Origin: Amphiura filiformis
Lineage: Eukaryota; Echinodermata; Ophiuroidea; Amphilepidida; Amphiuridae
Reading direction: 5' to 3'
DNA length: 64,000 nt
Assembly: GCF_039555335.1 (NCBI RefSeq)
Contig: NC_092628.1
Location: forward strand, 80,564,315-80,628,314
Position numbers and translations under genes: made by a program. Under the pieces are notes generated by a model. It saw only the letters and a list, made by a program, of their open reading frames with translations. It was not told where the DNA came from and made no database searches. Below are positions 11,997 through 25,555 of this stretch, one piece after another. Numbering within the stretch: position 1 is the first letter of the stretch; each line of letters starts with the position of its first letter.

Positions 11997-12128
11997 CCTG
12001 GAAGGACTGGGTGTCCGTGCTTTGGTGTCATGCAAGGTGGCGGTAGCAACAGGTATTGTGGATGATGTTGCCATGACAACATCTGATGATGACTGCTCGT
12101 CAGTTGCTGATGATGCATTTGGTTGCTG
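11997..12128 (-). CDS. Gene 2, exon 3: Ser/Thr/Ala-rich linker
   Basis: The exon codes 44 residues between a CACACAG acceptor and a TCCAGG|GTATTT donor, phase 0 at both ends and in frame with its neighbours. The composition is Ser, Thr and Ala, with a TPSPSR motif at the end that resembles a proline-directed phosphorylation site. Low complexity makes this exon less secure than the flanking coiled-coil exons, but phase and splice sites both fit. Confidence 0.65.
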
Positions 12129-13820
12129 CTGTGTGAAAATAAAGTGAGGGCAGTATGACAAAATAAAACAAAGTGGGTAGCATTTTGCAACTTAAATGAA
12201 ATGAAATGATTGATCTTTCAAATTAGCATATTTAACATAAGAAGCACCTATTTATAAAAATCACCATGCATATACATACTTAAAATATAATTGTGACCAA
12301 TGCATAATCATTATAACTACATGTATGTGGTTTCCTCTTCCATATTTTGTTTAAAATTTATTGGCTGCAGGATGCAGTTCTCTGTATTGTCCATATTTTG
12401 TTTTAATTGTCTAACTTACTCATAAAGGAGAGCAACATCCACAGACTCGGCTTTTGGTTGTACCTCCTTTTGTGTTTGCAAATAATAACATTTTATCTTT
12501 TAATTGTTCATTTTTATTTGTCAATTGCAAACAAATCAATTTGATTGACTTGATTATTTTAAAATTATCAGCTACATGTAGCTAATGATATGTACATACA
12601 TGTGTACTAACTAAAGGTATCATGGGCAATGGGCTAATTTTGCTGGCCTAAACTAACAAAGGCATTTAAAGTTGAATATATTATTATTATTTTATATATT
12701 ATAAAATATACAAATGAAGTGAAGCATGTTATATGGTGACAGTGACAGGTGTGAAAATTTCAAACTACCTAGAAAAGATGTTCCCTACTTGGCTGGCATT
12801 ACTTGCCACTAAATTTTGAAGCTCATTTGTTTATGCACCCTCCTGCTCTAACTACAAACTTTGTAGTGTACTATTGAACTCAATATTGAACTTTGAGTTC
12901 AATGTCCCTGATGCTATCTACTGAAGACAGCAAATTGATGATGATGCTGATAACACAGTACACTAGCTAACTGAGGGCATTTACTGATTTGGTTTTATAG
13001 AATCAAATTATTATTATTTCTTAAATCATGTCTGAGGAACAGCATGACATTTCTAGGGACTATGTTGTGACCTGTTAATACCATATCTGACTTTTGAAAG
13101 TAAAAGTTCATGACCAGGGAAGATATCTTACACTTCCCATAATGCATTTCTTCCATTTTAATTTCCTGTAGTGATTCACTATCTAGTGCAACAATGAGTC
13201 GAAAATGTACCTCAATGAACAGAGTACATCTGTATCTTGCAAAATAAGTTTATTTCTTGACTATCGGTCAATGTTTAGCCAGTCTAAAAATTAAAGGGAA
13301 GCTGGTGCGAAGTAATGGGAGTATCATTTGATGAAATGAGGTGATGTATCATATTGCAAATGATTCTGGGAAAGGTAAATCTTCTTTGGTTCATGACCAT
13401 GTTGAGAGTAACCTGAGATAAACTTCCCAGTTCAGCTTGAAAACTTGGTCTTTATATCAAGAATCACTGAACCTTCTGAAGCTTGAGTTTATCATCAAGT
13501 TTCTTGGAGCATCTTCTTCATGATACATGCATTTGTTAGTGTTAGATTTTGTTTCTAAATAATTTCTTTGAATTTGTTTTTCATTTCTTTGAATCAGTTT
13601 AATTTTTGTGCTTAGATGCAACCATGTGATATAAATTTTGTGTAAAGGCAACTTCTAAATGACTGGATTTGTTTGAATTGATATTGAAATACCTTATTCC
13701 GTATGCCTTCCTCGAGGCAGTAAATCGAAATCAGATTTTGTGATTTTCTCAAAAATTGCTCATTTTTGGAGGAAACTGTTGTGCTGGTTGCATTTCTTGC
13801 ATCATTTCCCATCTGTTTAA
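12129..13820 (-). other. Gene 2 intron 2, right-to-left first part
   Basis: Mostly unique AT-rich sequence. A CTATCTACTGAAGACAGC motif at 12915-12932 is the inverted form of the hairpin motif at 20400-20720 and 40433-41146. CCATATTTTGTTT occurs twice near 12340 and 12391. Confidence 0.5.
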
Positions 13821-14033
13821 GGGCTCATATTGAAATACCCTACCACGTTTTTACACAGAAAGAAGGCAGGATTCCCCTCGCTAAGCGCGCGCCTCAGGAA
13901 AGCTCGGTCATAAACGGATGGATTATATGCATCAGTGATACACCCTGCCCAGGATTTTAACAAAGAAGGCTAGCACAGGAAAGCTGCAGGATGGCGCACA
14001 CCTTCCTGTGTAAGGGAATTTCAATATGAGCCC
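13821..14033. mobile_element. TTAA-type MITE, 213 bp, copy 1
   Basis: The ends GGGCTCATATTGAAAT and ATTTCAATATGAGCCC are perfect 16-bp inverted repeats. The left flank is TTAA and the right flank TAAG, one mutation from TTAA. The second copy at 16056-16268 has the same length and orientation. TTAA targets are the hallmark of piggyBac-like elements. Confidence 0.9.
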
Positions 14034-14689
14034 TAAGTTTTATATCCTTATCATGATACAATAAAAAAAGTCTAAATCACTGCCTCGAGGGATGGACTAC
14101 ATGTCTATCCAAGTATTGTGAATGTCATGGAAATATTAATAATGTGACAAAATTGATGACCCAATATAAATTTCAACTTGTCAATCAACACTATATAAAA
14201 TGCATTGCGATATAAGATTCATTCTCTTGCCTGCAATTATTACCTAATAAAACATGGTTGAATCATAAACACACGATTAGTTGTGACTAAATATTTACAT
14301 CACTGTTACAGGATTTTACAAGTTATCGAGATACCTGGTATTTCATGGTTATCAGTCTGGTCCGACTGCCTGGCCAGGAAACACTTCATACCCAGTCAGC
14401 ATGTTGCCTGCACAATGCAACATTCTATTTCTTTAGAGTATCCTTTTTAGACCATTATTTCTTGGTTTAGAGTAAAGAAGTATATAATACTATCAATGGA
14501 TATACAATCAGTGGTATTTTTTCATCAATTTTAATTAAAATAAAGATAATTTGCATATTGAAACCAAATTAAAAAAACCTTATTGTTTTGTTATTTACAT
14601 TATTTTCTTCCAGGTGAAATTTTTTTCGCCCGGTGAAAAATTGTCAAATTAGATATATCTCGTGTGTAAAAATTTCCCCTGATCTGTAA

Positions 14690-15150
14690 TTAAGTCACCA
14701 TGAACAATTGTGCCTGGACACCTCGAATAAGCCGTAAAGTCCCCCTCTGGTCATTTGTACTTTTTAACATATTTGCAAAGAGCATGTTTCAGGGATTTTA
14801 AAATGACACCTCAATGAACTTCATATGACAATCAGAAGCGAAGTTATGGCTTGTTATAGGTTGCCATGAATCAAAACGCAAAACCAAGAAAAAGCGCGTT
14901 CAAAGTTAGGGAAGCAAAATCACCATTCATCAGATGGGCCTCAGAAAATGTAGATTATTTCATATTTCCACTTATTTCTTTAAAATAAAACTTTGTATGT
15001 GTTTAGAAGAAAGCTTAAACATTTCAAATCTGCAAAAATCTCAACTTCGCCAAAATACGAGATTTACATATATCTTCACCTGTAGCTCGAAATGAAGTTT
15101 GCCGAGTTTACGGCTCATTCGCCGCGTCCAGCCACAATTTAGGGCTTAGT
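14690..15150. repeat. Inverted repeat pair in gene 2 intron
   Basis: AATTGTGCCTGGACACC..GAATAAGCCGTAAA (about 14706-14740) faces TTTACGGCTCATTC..GTCCAGCCACAATT (about 15108-15139) in inverted orientation. TGGTCCG words further out (about 14360 and 15200) may be the outer ends of a larger decayed element of about 860 bp. Confidence 0.55.
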
Positions 15151-15271
15151 CTGCCAAATTCGGAAAAACTACAGAGGCTTATGTTGCCTGGGTACTGCCT
15201 GGTCCGAAGCGGACTGGTTAAATGTTATTACTGTGCTAAACTATGAATATTTTGTCTCAAACACTACTTAC

Positions 15272-15520
15272 CAATATTTCATTTTCTCCCTCTAATGTTT
15301 CTATCTTCTCTTGTTGGTCTTCAATCTGTTTCTTTAATTGCTCTTTTTCATTTGTCAATGATCTTTGGCTCTCTTTCTCTTCAGCACCTTCAACTTCAGC
15401 CTCATGTTTATTCACATCTTCAATATCATCTCCATTCTCATGAATATGTAAATTAGCACCATTAATATCGGAGTCATTAGTTGCATTGTCATTATTCTTT
15501 GCAGTAGTTGGTTGAGTCGT
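15272..15520 (-). CDS. Gene 2, exon 2: acidic region and coiled coil
   Basis: A TTTTCCTTTCAG acceptor and an ATATTG|GTAAGT donor bound 83 codons in phase 0, matching the exon at 29456-30226. The first half is Asn/Asp-rich and disordered. The second half (TNEKEQLKKQIEDQQEKIET, then LEGENEIL) has clear heptads and should form a coiled coil. No other frame of this interval stays open with splice sites in place. Confidence 0.8.
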
Positions 15521-16055
15521 CTGAAAGGAAAAGAAAAAGGAAATATGAAAAGTTTTTTGGGTTTTTTTGCAACTTGGCAACATATTTCAGAAAAGACTTT
15601 TACGTGTTGTGTTGGATTAGGATTTCCAATGGCTCATTCAATGCTCTAGGCACCGGTGGGAGTTTACTTATTGCACCTTCAATACATAGAGGAATACTGC
15701 AAAGATGAGAAAGGTTTATATGAAGAGGTCCAGATCTAGAGAAGGGTATATTTTTAATTCATACAGGTAAATGTTGCTGTATTTGTAGTCATGAAGAAAA
15801 CTGAGTATAATATTTTCAATAGATGATTCTCAAAGAAACCCTGGCAGGCTTAAGATTACAAATTAGATCAACTACTTCCTACAGTAGGCACTTTACAAAT
15901 AAAATTGTATAAAAACAAATAAATTATGCTTACTAAAAACATGATTTATATGGCGAAATCAGTTAAAGTTTACATGTTTTGCTAATGTTTTGTAGAAAAT
16001 GCTTTGTTATTTTATTCATCAAAACTGAATAGCAGGGAGTAAGTAAATTCTTTTA

Positions 16056-16268
16056 GGGCTCATATTGAAATACCCTACCATGTTTTCACACAGAAAGAAG
16101 GCAGGATTCCCCTCGCTAAGCGCACCTCAGGAAAGCTCGGTCATAAAACCAATGGATTATATGCATCAGTGATACACCCTGCCCAGGATTTTAACAAAAG
16201 AAGGCTAGCACAGGAAAGTTGCAGGATGGCGCACACCTTCCTGTGTAAGGGAATTTCAATATGAGCCC
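16056..16268. mobile_element. TTAA-type MITE, 213 bp, copy 2
   Basis: It has the same termini and orientation as 13821-14033 and is nearly identical throughout. The right flank is TTAA (16269-16272) and the left flank TTTA. The two copies lie on opposite sides of gene 2 exon 2. Confidence 0.9.
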
Positions 16269-17350
16269 TTAAGAAAACCTTATTAAACTTTACTTGAACT
16301 TTATTTGAACTTTATTAGGCAATGGCAAATATTTTTGTGATTGCCTAATAAAATGTTAGAGCCTATAGACTTACAAACAACAAGCATGTTCTGTTCCAGT
16401 TTGACTGGGGCTTATCTTTTGCGTGCGTGAAGCACAGTCCAGAAAAATGTCAATTTCAGACTATTTAAGCCCCAAATAGGTGTATTTTGGTACTTCATGG
16501 GCTTATGCAGAGGGCAATTATTGCTTTAATTTTTCTTCTATTATGATTTTAGGGAGAGTTCAGACAACCACCTAAACATTTAAGGGGGCCCTGACCCTGC
16601 GTCCCCCTGCTTCCACCGCCTATGTCTTCTTGAACTCATCATACGTCTAACACATCAAGTAGCATCTTAGGAATGTTATTGAGTACTGTGAACACAGTAC
16701 AACTACACAACTGCTCGCAATCCACTTATCTTTAATTAATGATTCATCATCTAGTTAATAACTTGTATCATCAATTAAAACTATTTCAATTTCAGACATG
16801 CCACAGAATATACTCCATGTTGAGGCTATGTATGATTATGACCTCTATCAGAGATAGAATTATGAACCATTCCATATGACAGCAGCTGTGACTGGCATTG
16901 TGTAAATAGCAGACATAGTAGGAGACAATAGCTGGTTGGTATTCAGGGTTTTATAATTGCATACAACATGAAGCAATTATACACACTGAACAATCCAACT
17001 CTCTTTCCGTATGTAATATGATCAATTCTATGTTGGTATAGCAAACATTAAATGTAATTTACTTTAATAAATAAAGCTAAATTTAGACTTACATATGTAT
17101 AAATCAGGAGTTTTGTTTAGTTCTTTCATTTTCTTTCTCAGGGTCTGTGTTACATATATGTGTGATAATTGCTGCCATAACAATCATACACAATTTCAAG
17201 CAAATGTACTTATTTTTCAATGCAGATATTATTTCAATTTATGCGCTTGGGGTATTTGAGTCTTCAATTGAAGTTCAAATAATATGTATACTGTATGTGT
17301 CCAAATAATGCGAACAGCTTTCAGAAGTTATTTTATTGGCACTTTCACCC

Positions 17351-17382
<32 letters not shown>

Positions 17383-19259
17383 TACTTCTTAATTAGTGGC
17401 TTTAAAAAGTAAGTCGTCAGGGCATTTTCAGCATTTGAATTTATATACAATATATCTAAAGAGCCTATTTTTAGTTTGGACTGTTTTTGAAGGCCTATAC
17501 TCAAACCTATAGTATTATTTATCAGAACATGGTAGTGAACCATTAATTGTAACATGGCAACAAAACTCAACCAAAATAGCATGACCACAGATGGCTTGAT
17601 GATGACATACATTTAGACAATTATTATTTTATATTACTATCATTACTGAACCAAAATAAAACACCATGAAGATGATTACGGTGTGAAATCAACAAAATTA
17701 ATCCACACAGGATTATTCATGTGATGAAAGAGTAAGAAAGGGTATGAAAACATGTCTTCTTCCTTTGAATCCTATGAGCCAAGTCAATGGTCAGGATTCA
17801 ATTCGGCCATTACTGGGTCCTTTCATCATTCTTTTGTCTGTGTGAATAACACAGGTGATAGAATGCAGTTTAAAATCCCCACCAAGGCCACATCATTTCA
17901 CATTTCAGGTGGGATGGACCAGACGGGGACCCACCAATGGCTGCCATTGAAGTGTAGGAATGTGTAAAATTGGATTCCTCTATATACATGATTGCACACT
18001 GTATATGCACCTCAAATGACCGAGTACTATTACGCACTGGCTTTATACATGCACAGTAAATTGACTATTTACATGTACCTTCATTTAGAGCAAAAATAGT
18101 CTGAAAATGACATTTTTTGCGTACTTCGTGCAAATGCCCCAATAGAACCAGCACAACATATAGATTTTAATGCTTCTGCACCACCACTGGTTGGTGCTAC
18201 ATTGTACATTTTTCATACAGCAAGTCTTATTCTTCAAATCAAAAACATTTCACAAATTATGGACTTTATCTCGATGCAATATACTCAGAGTTCTAAACAA
18301 CCCAACATCATTAACCATTTCCCTCCTGTCTTTGGGAGACTATTAAGCAGGTGCAAATATGAATTTGTAGGCCATCATCCTATTGTTGCTATTCATATTT
18401 ATTGGCATAACTCTCAATCATTCTCACCTTTCTACACCTTTACACATACTTAGGCATTGCACATGTAAAAGCCTTCATGTATGACTATAAGGGTGCATCA
18501 TTATGAAAGATATGAAAGTCATCAGCTGATTGCTGCTTCCTTTAAATATTGACCACTATGGTGACTTCTCTGTAAAATGATGAAATCATTCATGTCACAA
18601 ATGCTCAATGCATACAATGTAGGCCTATCCGAGACGAATTAGTTATATTCGTCTCAGGGCCTATAATATGTAATACACATTTATATCAAAATTTACGAAA
18701 ACTGCCATAGTCAAGATTGTACGCTATCATCGCTATGTCTACAACTACTCCTGTTCATCAGTAGACACCAACAATTTCTAGCTCGTAAACACTTGGTTGC
18801 TATGGCAACCACTTGCCTGATGTTCGGATCCATCTGATGAACTTCTCCCAATGACGCCTTCCACTTTATCCAAAAATCCTGCAAACATGATGGGTATCGA
18901 CTCCTAAATTCAGCCAAGCATCATCATTTTAAAATGAAGTGTGGAGTTATGTCTGTGCATGTAGGTTTAACAGCCTTGAGTAGAGTCATACAGACTTTAA
19001 CCGGAAGCCTCAATATGGAGCTTCGTAGGTTCTGACAGGCAAGTCTTATTTGAACTGCTATAATGCTGAAAGCCCTAGGACAAATAATTTTATTACCACG
19101 TGTGTGTGTACGAGAGATCAATCATTGCCGATATGAAATTTTCTTACTAGTTCTTTGTTATTGAAAATATGATGGCAATATTTCTAGCATGGTAAATTGA
19201 GGGGGTTTTAATCACTCATTATCAGATAAGAAACGCTTATCACAAATATTTGTACTGCA
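16269..19259 (-). other. Part of gene 2 intron 1, no gene seen
   Basis: Contains a (TTA)n microsatellite at 17354-17382 and a hairpin at 18621-18663 (GAGACGAAT/ATTCGTCTC stem). ORFs of 60-80 codons near 17752 and 18711 show no recognisable motif and no splice context. Confidence 0.5.
17354..17382. repeat. (TTA)n microsatellite
   Basis: About nine uninterrupted TTA units. Confidence 0.95.
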
Positions 19260-19514
19260 CTAATTATGTCACTTGCAAACAACAGAGTGTGTCATATTGT
19301 GTAGCTATTAATGTTATGTAAAGAAAATATGAAAAATAATCAGCAATTAGCAAATGATTTTTTTTTTTTTTTTCAGTTGGCATAATTCCTGAAATCATAA
19401 CATATTATCATTAAACATTTTTGGACTAATTATGTCACTTGCAAACAACAGAGTGTGTCATATTGTGTAGCTATTAATGTCATGTAAAGAAAATATGAAA
19501 AATAATCAGCAATT
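19260..19514. repeat. Near-identical 89-bp direct repeat
   Basis: The segments 19260-19348 and 19426-19514, both starting CTAATTATGTCACTTGC, differ by one base. Shorter diverged echoes of the AAAGAAAATNTGAAAAATAA part follow to about 19610. A further TATCATTAAACAT word links 19408 and 19669, so the tandem unit was probably longer. Confidence 0.92.
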
Positions 19515-19699
19515 CATGAATTGCTATTTATGTTATGTAAAGAAAATGTGAAAAATAATTAGCAATTAGCTATTTATGTTAAGTAAAATGTGAAAACTAA
19601 TTAGCAATTAACAACAAATGTTTTATTTGGAATACAGTTGTCATTATTCCTACAATCATTACAAGTTATCATTAAACATATCTACATGTACATCAAAAT

Positions 19700-19860
19700 T
19701 CTAATCATAATTAAACATCATCTTCATCATTGTTGTCATCATCATCATCATCATCATCTTCAACATCACTCTCATCATTGTCCACATCATTTTTTGTCTG
19801 TCATTATCATCATGTCATCATCATTGTCATCATTATCAACATCACCACTATCATCATATT
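19700..19860. repeat. Degenerate (TCA)n microsatellite
   Basis: Long imperfect run of TCA/TCT/TTG trinucleotides, cleanest at 19736-19758. The His/Ser-rich ORF across it is a by-product. Confidence 0.9.
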
Positions 19861-20394
19861 TTGACTGTTTGAGGATTAAACAACCATGTTACAATTTTCC
19901 TTTGAAAATAGCATTGCAATTTCATGCATAGTCCGCAACTCCATCACATCAGTGCGAGATCTATGCATTCTGCTGTCATAACACCACATCTTAATCTTAC
20001 ACATAAATACAATCAACACATCCTACTATGACACTATGATATGGATGTCAATATCATATCACTTGCCAATAACCATGGCTGATCCCAGTCATCATTCTGC
20101 GTTTATAAGATACACTGAGCTGTAGTGTAAGTAGCAGTGAACTATGTCATGATTATATGGATGGAATCACAGAGCCTCCTTTTCTCTGATTATGATCAAA
20201 GTCAAAAAGAGAATATTCTTCCAAAGATAGTAAACAAAATGATTAAAATTCAAATTTTATCAACATTACTTTGCTGCTAAGGTCATCAACACTGCTTGCA
20301 ATTAAATTTAAATTTCAAAAAAAAAAAATGAAAACTATCATGTAATGTGCACTCAACATACAATTGGTGTATATATGTGAACCTGCATCTTTCA

Positions 20395-20715
20395 CTTGCT
20401 GTCTTCAGAAGATAACAAAGAACACTGTACATTTAAATGTCTAAGTTCAACAATCATTTTTATGCAAAGAATTAACATAACCTCAGTAAGTGTATGTATG
20501 TAATATACTGTGTATCTGAAGTTCCTGTCTTCAGAAGATAGCAGAAAAGTAAAAAGGCTAGAGTCTAATTTGTACATACATACTGTAGCTGGTGTTTGTT
20601 TGTATGTAACTTGCAAGGTTTACTAATTTCAAGAAATTCCATTTTGAAAGTCCTCAAAAAGGAAAGTTATCTGCACCTTTAACATGGGTTATCTTCAGAA
20701 GATAGCAGCAGGGTA
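20395..20715. repeat. Three dispersed TCTTCAGAAGATA hairpin motifs
   Basis: CTGTCTTCAGAAGATAACA (about 20399), CTGTCTTCAGAAGATAGCAG (about 20525) and TTATCTTCAGAAGATAGCAG (about 20690) are imperfect palindromes. They match the unit of the minisatellite at 40433-41146 except for one central base. Confidence 0.8.
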
Positions 20716-20720
20716 AAGGG

Positions 20721-22197
20721 TGTTTTTTTTTTCAAGTTTCTTGCCCTGCAACAATGACAGCAACAGTTAAGTAATATTTTTGTTTGTTTTTAAAATGTCA
20801 GTTTTTGTGTAAACCTACAACACAAATAAACATATGCACAATTTATAATTCTGTGCTAGTTTTTGATGAATGAAATTATCTCTTTGTTGATCTTAAAGAC
20901 AAATACAACAGGATAGCATAGCTGATAATTATTTAATTGTTCTTATAGAGGGCAGCATGACAAGTAAATTGACAGTGACATTCCGATGCTTTCAAAAACA
21001 TTGAAAAACTTGAAAGTGTAACATGAAAAAACAAATTATTCGTCTGTATGCAAATTTAACATTAATAGTGCTGGAGTTGAGCTGTAATTCCCAAGAACTC
21101 ACATTCAAAATATTTCAGTCCTTCAAGCACTTTCCTTTTTTAAAGTGGTGCAAGTATAAAACATACTTCTTGAAACCAAAAATCAAGCATACCCCTGTCC
21201 ACAAATTGACTCCATCCAGTATCTCACATCTGAGGTTTGCAAGTCCACATTATTTACTAAGAGCTAGAGACACACATGGGATTTAGCCATCTAGCCGTAG
21301 GCAACAACCCATAACAGCATTATATACACAGCAATTTATGTTACAGGCAATTCCAATATCATAACATGACACTCCATACAAATGTGATGACACTACAGAT
21401 CTATGACTGGAATCAATTTCCTTGTAATCATCAAATGCAACTTTTCAGGTATACAGTTTTCTGGATCAGGGCAGATACTATGGCTAGGAAACTCACAGGT
21501 TGCCTAGGGTAGAAATGGTTTGGAAAACCTTGGCCCTTCTAAGCCTATGAGGGGACAGAAGATGGACAACTGGGCAGCAAAACTCTGCAGCTTTGTACCA
21601 CCACTGTTCTGGACAAACTTTTGAACTCATAAACAAACATCGCTGTGAATATTTTAACTCTAGCATACATTTGAAATTCATGAAAATTTTGTGCAAAAGT
21701 CTCCCCTCTGTAAGAAAGTTCAAAATTGTTGCAAGTGTGTATCTGTTTCTATATCGATACACCTGTAAAAATGGCTGGTGTAAATTTAGACTAATAATAG
21801 GCACATAAATCAATATGAATGATCCAAGCGAATTAGTCTATTTTGTCTATTGACCATCAATAAATCAACATACCACATCACATTGTATAGATAGACAGGA
21901 AGATGCACTAAATATGAGACATAATATATCATGTGTGAGCAGATAATTGACTGAATGCTACAATGATCCATTGATTTCAATGGATCTTTTTCACATCCAC
22001 TGATCACTAGTGATCAGATAAACTTGCATTGGATTTTTAGTGCACATTTATTTTTATTTTTTCATTCTCTTTCTTTTTTGTTAGTGTTGTTTCCTTCTAT
22101 TTTTTACAGTGATATTCTCCCTCAAATATTTAAGGACTTCTCCAATTATACTTCCTTTGACCACCAATTACATAAAAGTTGTGTTCAGATGGACATA
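20721..22197 (-). other. Gene 2 intron 1, no gene seen
   Basis: Unique AT-rich sequence. No exon with splice sites and phase for gene 2 was found. Confidence 0.4.
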
Positions 22198-22592
22198 GAA
22201 TTCTCGAGGATCAGCGTGCTCAAGAAATGCGACTCGTCACTCCTAAGTAAATCCCCAAGTGTCCCCACGACTCAATTGAAGCCTGGAATCCTCTAGTTTT
22301 GCAATGCCTGATGACATCAGCTCTGGAATTACAACCAGAATCTTCCTGTGATCCATCTAGTGGCACACCAAATATACTTACACCAAGGTCATAGGTTAAG
22401 CTCAACACGCAAGAAATCCAAAATGTATCGTTCACACAGCGGTAGCATTCGTGACCACTCGAGTCGGGGGGGAGGGGGAATAATGAAATCCACTAAATTG
22501 CTTGGGGATAAATTTGAGAGTAAACTTGGGGATTTGAATCCGTGAGACAGTTCACACGGTGTATTTCCTCAAGATTTTTGCTCGAGAACTAC
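22198..22592. mobile_element. Foldback element
   Basis: TTCTCGAGGATCAGC..CTCAAGAAAT on the left faces ATTTCCTCAAGATT..GCTCGAGAAC on the right, and TAAATCCCCAAGT faces ACTTGGGGATTTGAA further in. The arms are about 60 bp with mismatches. The ORFs inside are not coding. Confidence 0.7.
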
Positions 22593-25555
22593 GTTGCTTA
22601 GCAAAACGCCCTCCATGTGGACGACTGGGTATGCCTATTTTAAACTTGTACACTAATAGAATGACCTTTGTATCTGTTGGTTACAAAAAGTCCTACTCCA
22701 AGTCCAAAACTGAACTTTTGAGTTATTTTGGTTGAATGGTGGTAGGTAAACTTCAGCTTGCTATTGGAAATTATTATTGGAAATGAGACCATATTTAGAG
22801 CACACTTGCAATGTTTTTATACTATTTTTACAAAACTATTTTTTCAATCCTTGTTTCGATATGCATGAATTAATGATTGCATTGACTGATTTTTAGGGGA
22901 TAGATGCAATGCAAATACCCTACCCATTTAGGTACCTGTCCCTATCAGGCCTGTCTAGCCTCTTAACCACAGGGTTGGTGGGCTACAATACCTATTCATG
23001 ACACAGGATATGTAAGGGATAAACTGTGCATATGAGATGTGGGGGCAAGTGGCATCATTTCACTGCCGTGAAAAAAAAAGAGACAAAATGTGGACCGTAG
23101 TAGATTGGGGGCGTCCATGCTACAAATTAAACCAGCAGTAGTTAATATTTACACCTTTGATGGTAAATGAAAACTGATAAGATATTGGGTTGAGTTAATC
23201 ACATCCTACAGGGCTGTCTCATCTAAGCGGCAATCTTGACATTTTGGACTTGCCCAATTAACCTGGTCATAATCATGATAATAAGGTCAGTCAGTGTGTC
23301 TTATTATCATGTGTCATTTTATAATGTCATATGGTAGTATAGGAGCATCCTTACAACTAGTTGATATAATTGGTGTCAAAATGTAATGTAGGAGTATTTT
23401 GTGATCATTGCATCCTCTTTTTGTGACATTTTTCAGTAAATATCCACAAAAAAGCTTATTCCCAAAATATCAGTTGATTCTGATTATGCATTTCCGAGTT
23501 ATGCATGATTATGTGTATTACACTGCTCCATAGACAATGTGTTGTAATTTCATTCTGGTGTAACAGAACGTAATTCAAATTTCACAATATTTTTGCTAAA
23601 CGAATAAATCTGCAAGAAATTTTTTTTTTGTACATAAACAATATGTAGCCAGAGGTTCCCAGTGGTATATAAATCTGAACTTTTTTTTGTTGAGAAAAGT
23701 GGGGAGATGATGCTGTGGATCACGAAATGCCCTTTTAACTTAAGTACTGAAATCTACATCTACGTCCTAAAGTACTCTCTGTCATCGACATTTTACATTT
23801 TATGGGAGTTAATTGCAGTACCTAAAATACACATAGTGATGATGAAGTCCTTTTACAGTTCATTACCCTGTGGATCCTGAGGGATTGCGCTGTATGTCAT
23901 CTTGACTGTGGTGATGGTGCCATCTGTTTCTACAGCTGACGCGCACACCCTCTGAGCATGTTATATTCATTTCATTTCACTACTGTATAGATTCTGGGCA
24001 TCAAATAGGTTGCTATCTATAATCTAGATCATGAGGTTCAGTTAGGAGTAAGAAATTGCACGAAAAGGCACATATATGTACACCAAAACCTATTTTGAAG
24101 TTTAACAAAATAATATTGAAATTATATAACCCAATACTATTATATATATCTAAAGGTAAGAGGCTAGAAAAGAGAAACGTTTGATTCTGTTCCTCAATCC
24201 CCTCTCCTATCGTACAAAATTAATGATTCATTGAATAGATTCATCATGTTTGTAGATAAACAGATTTGTTATTTAAAGCATTGCTTTTAAAAGCATTGTA
24301 TGTCTGTCCCAACAGGACTCAAGCATGTTTCAGTGTAGAGCAACCAAATAATATAATAAAACTAAAAGCCTTTCATGACAGGTGGAATTTTTTGCCTCAA
24401 AATTGTAATCTTTCTGATCTTTACACGGTTGGAATATATGTCATGTAGATGATCTAGTAAATACCCTGAAAAAACAGGCCTATTATAAAACTAAACTACT
24501 AAAGGTGTTGTATTTGTGACAAAAATTTGAGATTTTAAAATATATCTCAAGCATAAATCTTGTGATTAAAAGACTGAATCAGCCAATTACAATCACAGAA
24601 CAATGAGTACATGCATTCATGATTTCGTGCTATAATGAAATACCCTTTTTCTTTTTACCTCCTCAGTTTGGCTCCAAATGAAACTTGGAATGTATCAATA
24701 AAATACTAATACTTTGAGAACAAAATATAGATATTTGTTAGAAATTGTATTTAATAATTACAATATTACATTCATTTTGTACTCTTCCCTTGCTTCATAT
24801 AGACCATGCGGAAATTGGACAATGTTGACAATTTTGACCCTTTTTTAGCAAAGATAATAATCACCAATTGTCAGTATGTGACAGTCACATGTGCTTGATT
24901 ACAGAATTTTAATTTTGCCAAAATGAAATCAGAATTCTCTTGCCAAATTTGGCCAAATTGTACAAAATCTGTGTAAAAGCCAAAGTCTGACTCAATCCCC
25001 ATATCACTTGTCATGTATACTAAATTGAATACAATGTCATCGAGACACACCCACCTTGACCCACCCTATAGATGACAATATGCTGCCTGAGTGTACACCC
25101 ACACCTGCAGTAGCAATAAATGTGTGATTTGTGTACATAAAATACGTACAATGTAGTGCTACTTTATTAATTTTTCAAAATGAAATAAATTGGATCTTGT
25201 TATCAACAGTGGGAAAATGGGAACCAAATTATTATCAAAATTTGTTATTCCAACAAATGTATTTCTGATCAACTAAATTTGAATGTACACAATTTTACTA
25301 AATTAACATTTATATTAAAAATAGATTCATAAATAACCTTACTATCAGATCAAATATATAATTTCACAAATTTATTTATTTTATTATCTATAGATCTATT
25401 TATTTCATATTTCATCATCTGTTCCTACATGTAGTTATTATGTTATTTATTTGCAATTCATTGTTTGAAAAATATCAAAGCCTGTTACAAGCACTGCTTG
25501 AGTTTCCTGTAAATTCCTGTGCTTTTCAATATAATTTGAAAATGAAATCTAAATA
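22593..25555 (-). other. Gene 2 intron 1, no gene seen
   Basis: About 3 kb of AT-rich sequence without a repeat or exon that I can support. Confidence 0.4.

Noticed and set aside
17752..17967. 71-codon plus-strand ORF starting MSSSFESYEPSQW
   Set aside because: Composition looks protein-like, but there are no splice partners and no family resemblance I can name.
18711..18917. 68-codon minus-strand ORF with several Trp and Cys
   Set aside because: Not flanked by usable splice sites in the phase of gene 2, and no known domain.
19638..19931. His/Ser-rich ORF
   Set aside because: Translation of a TCA microsatellite.
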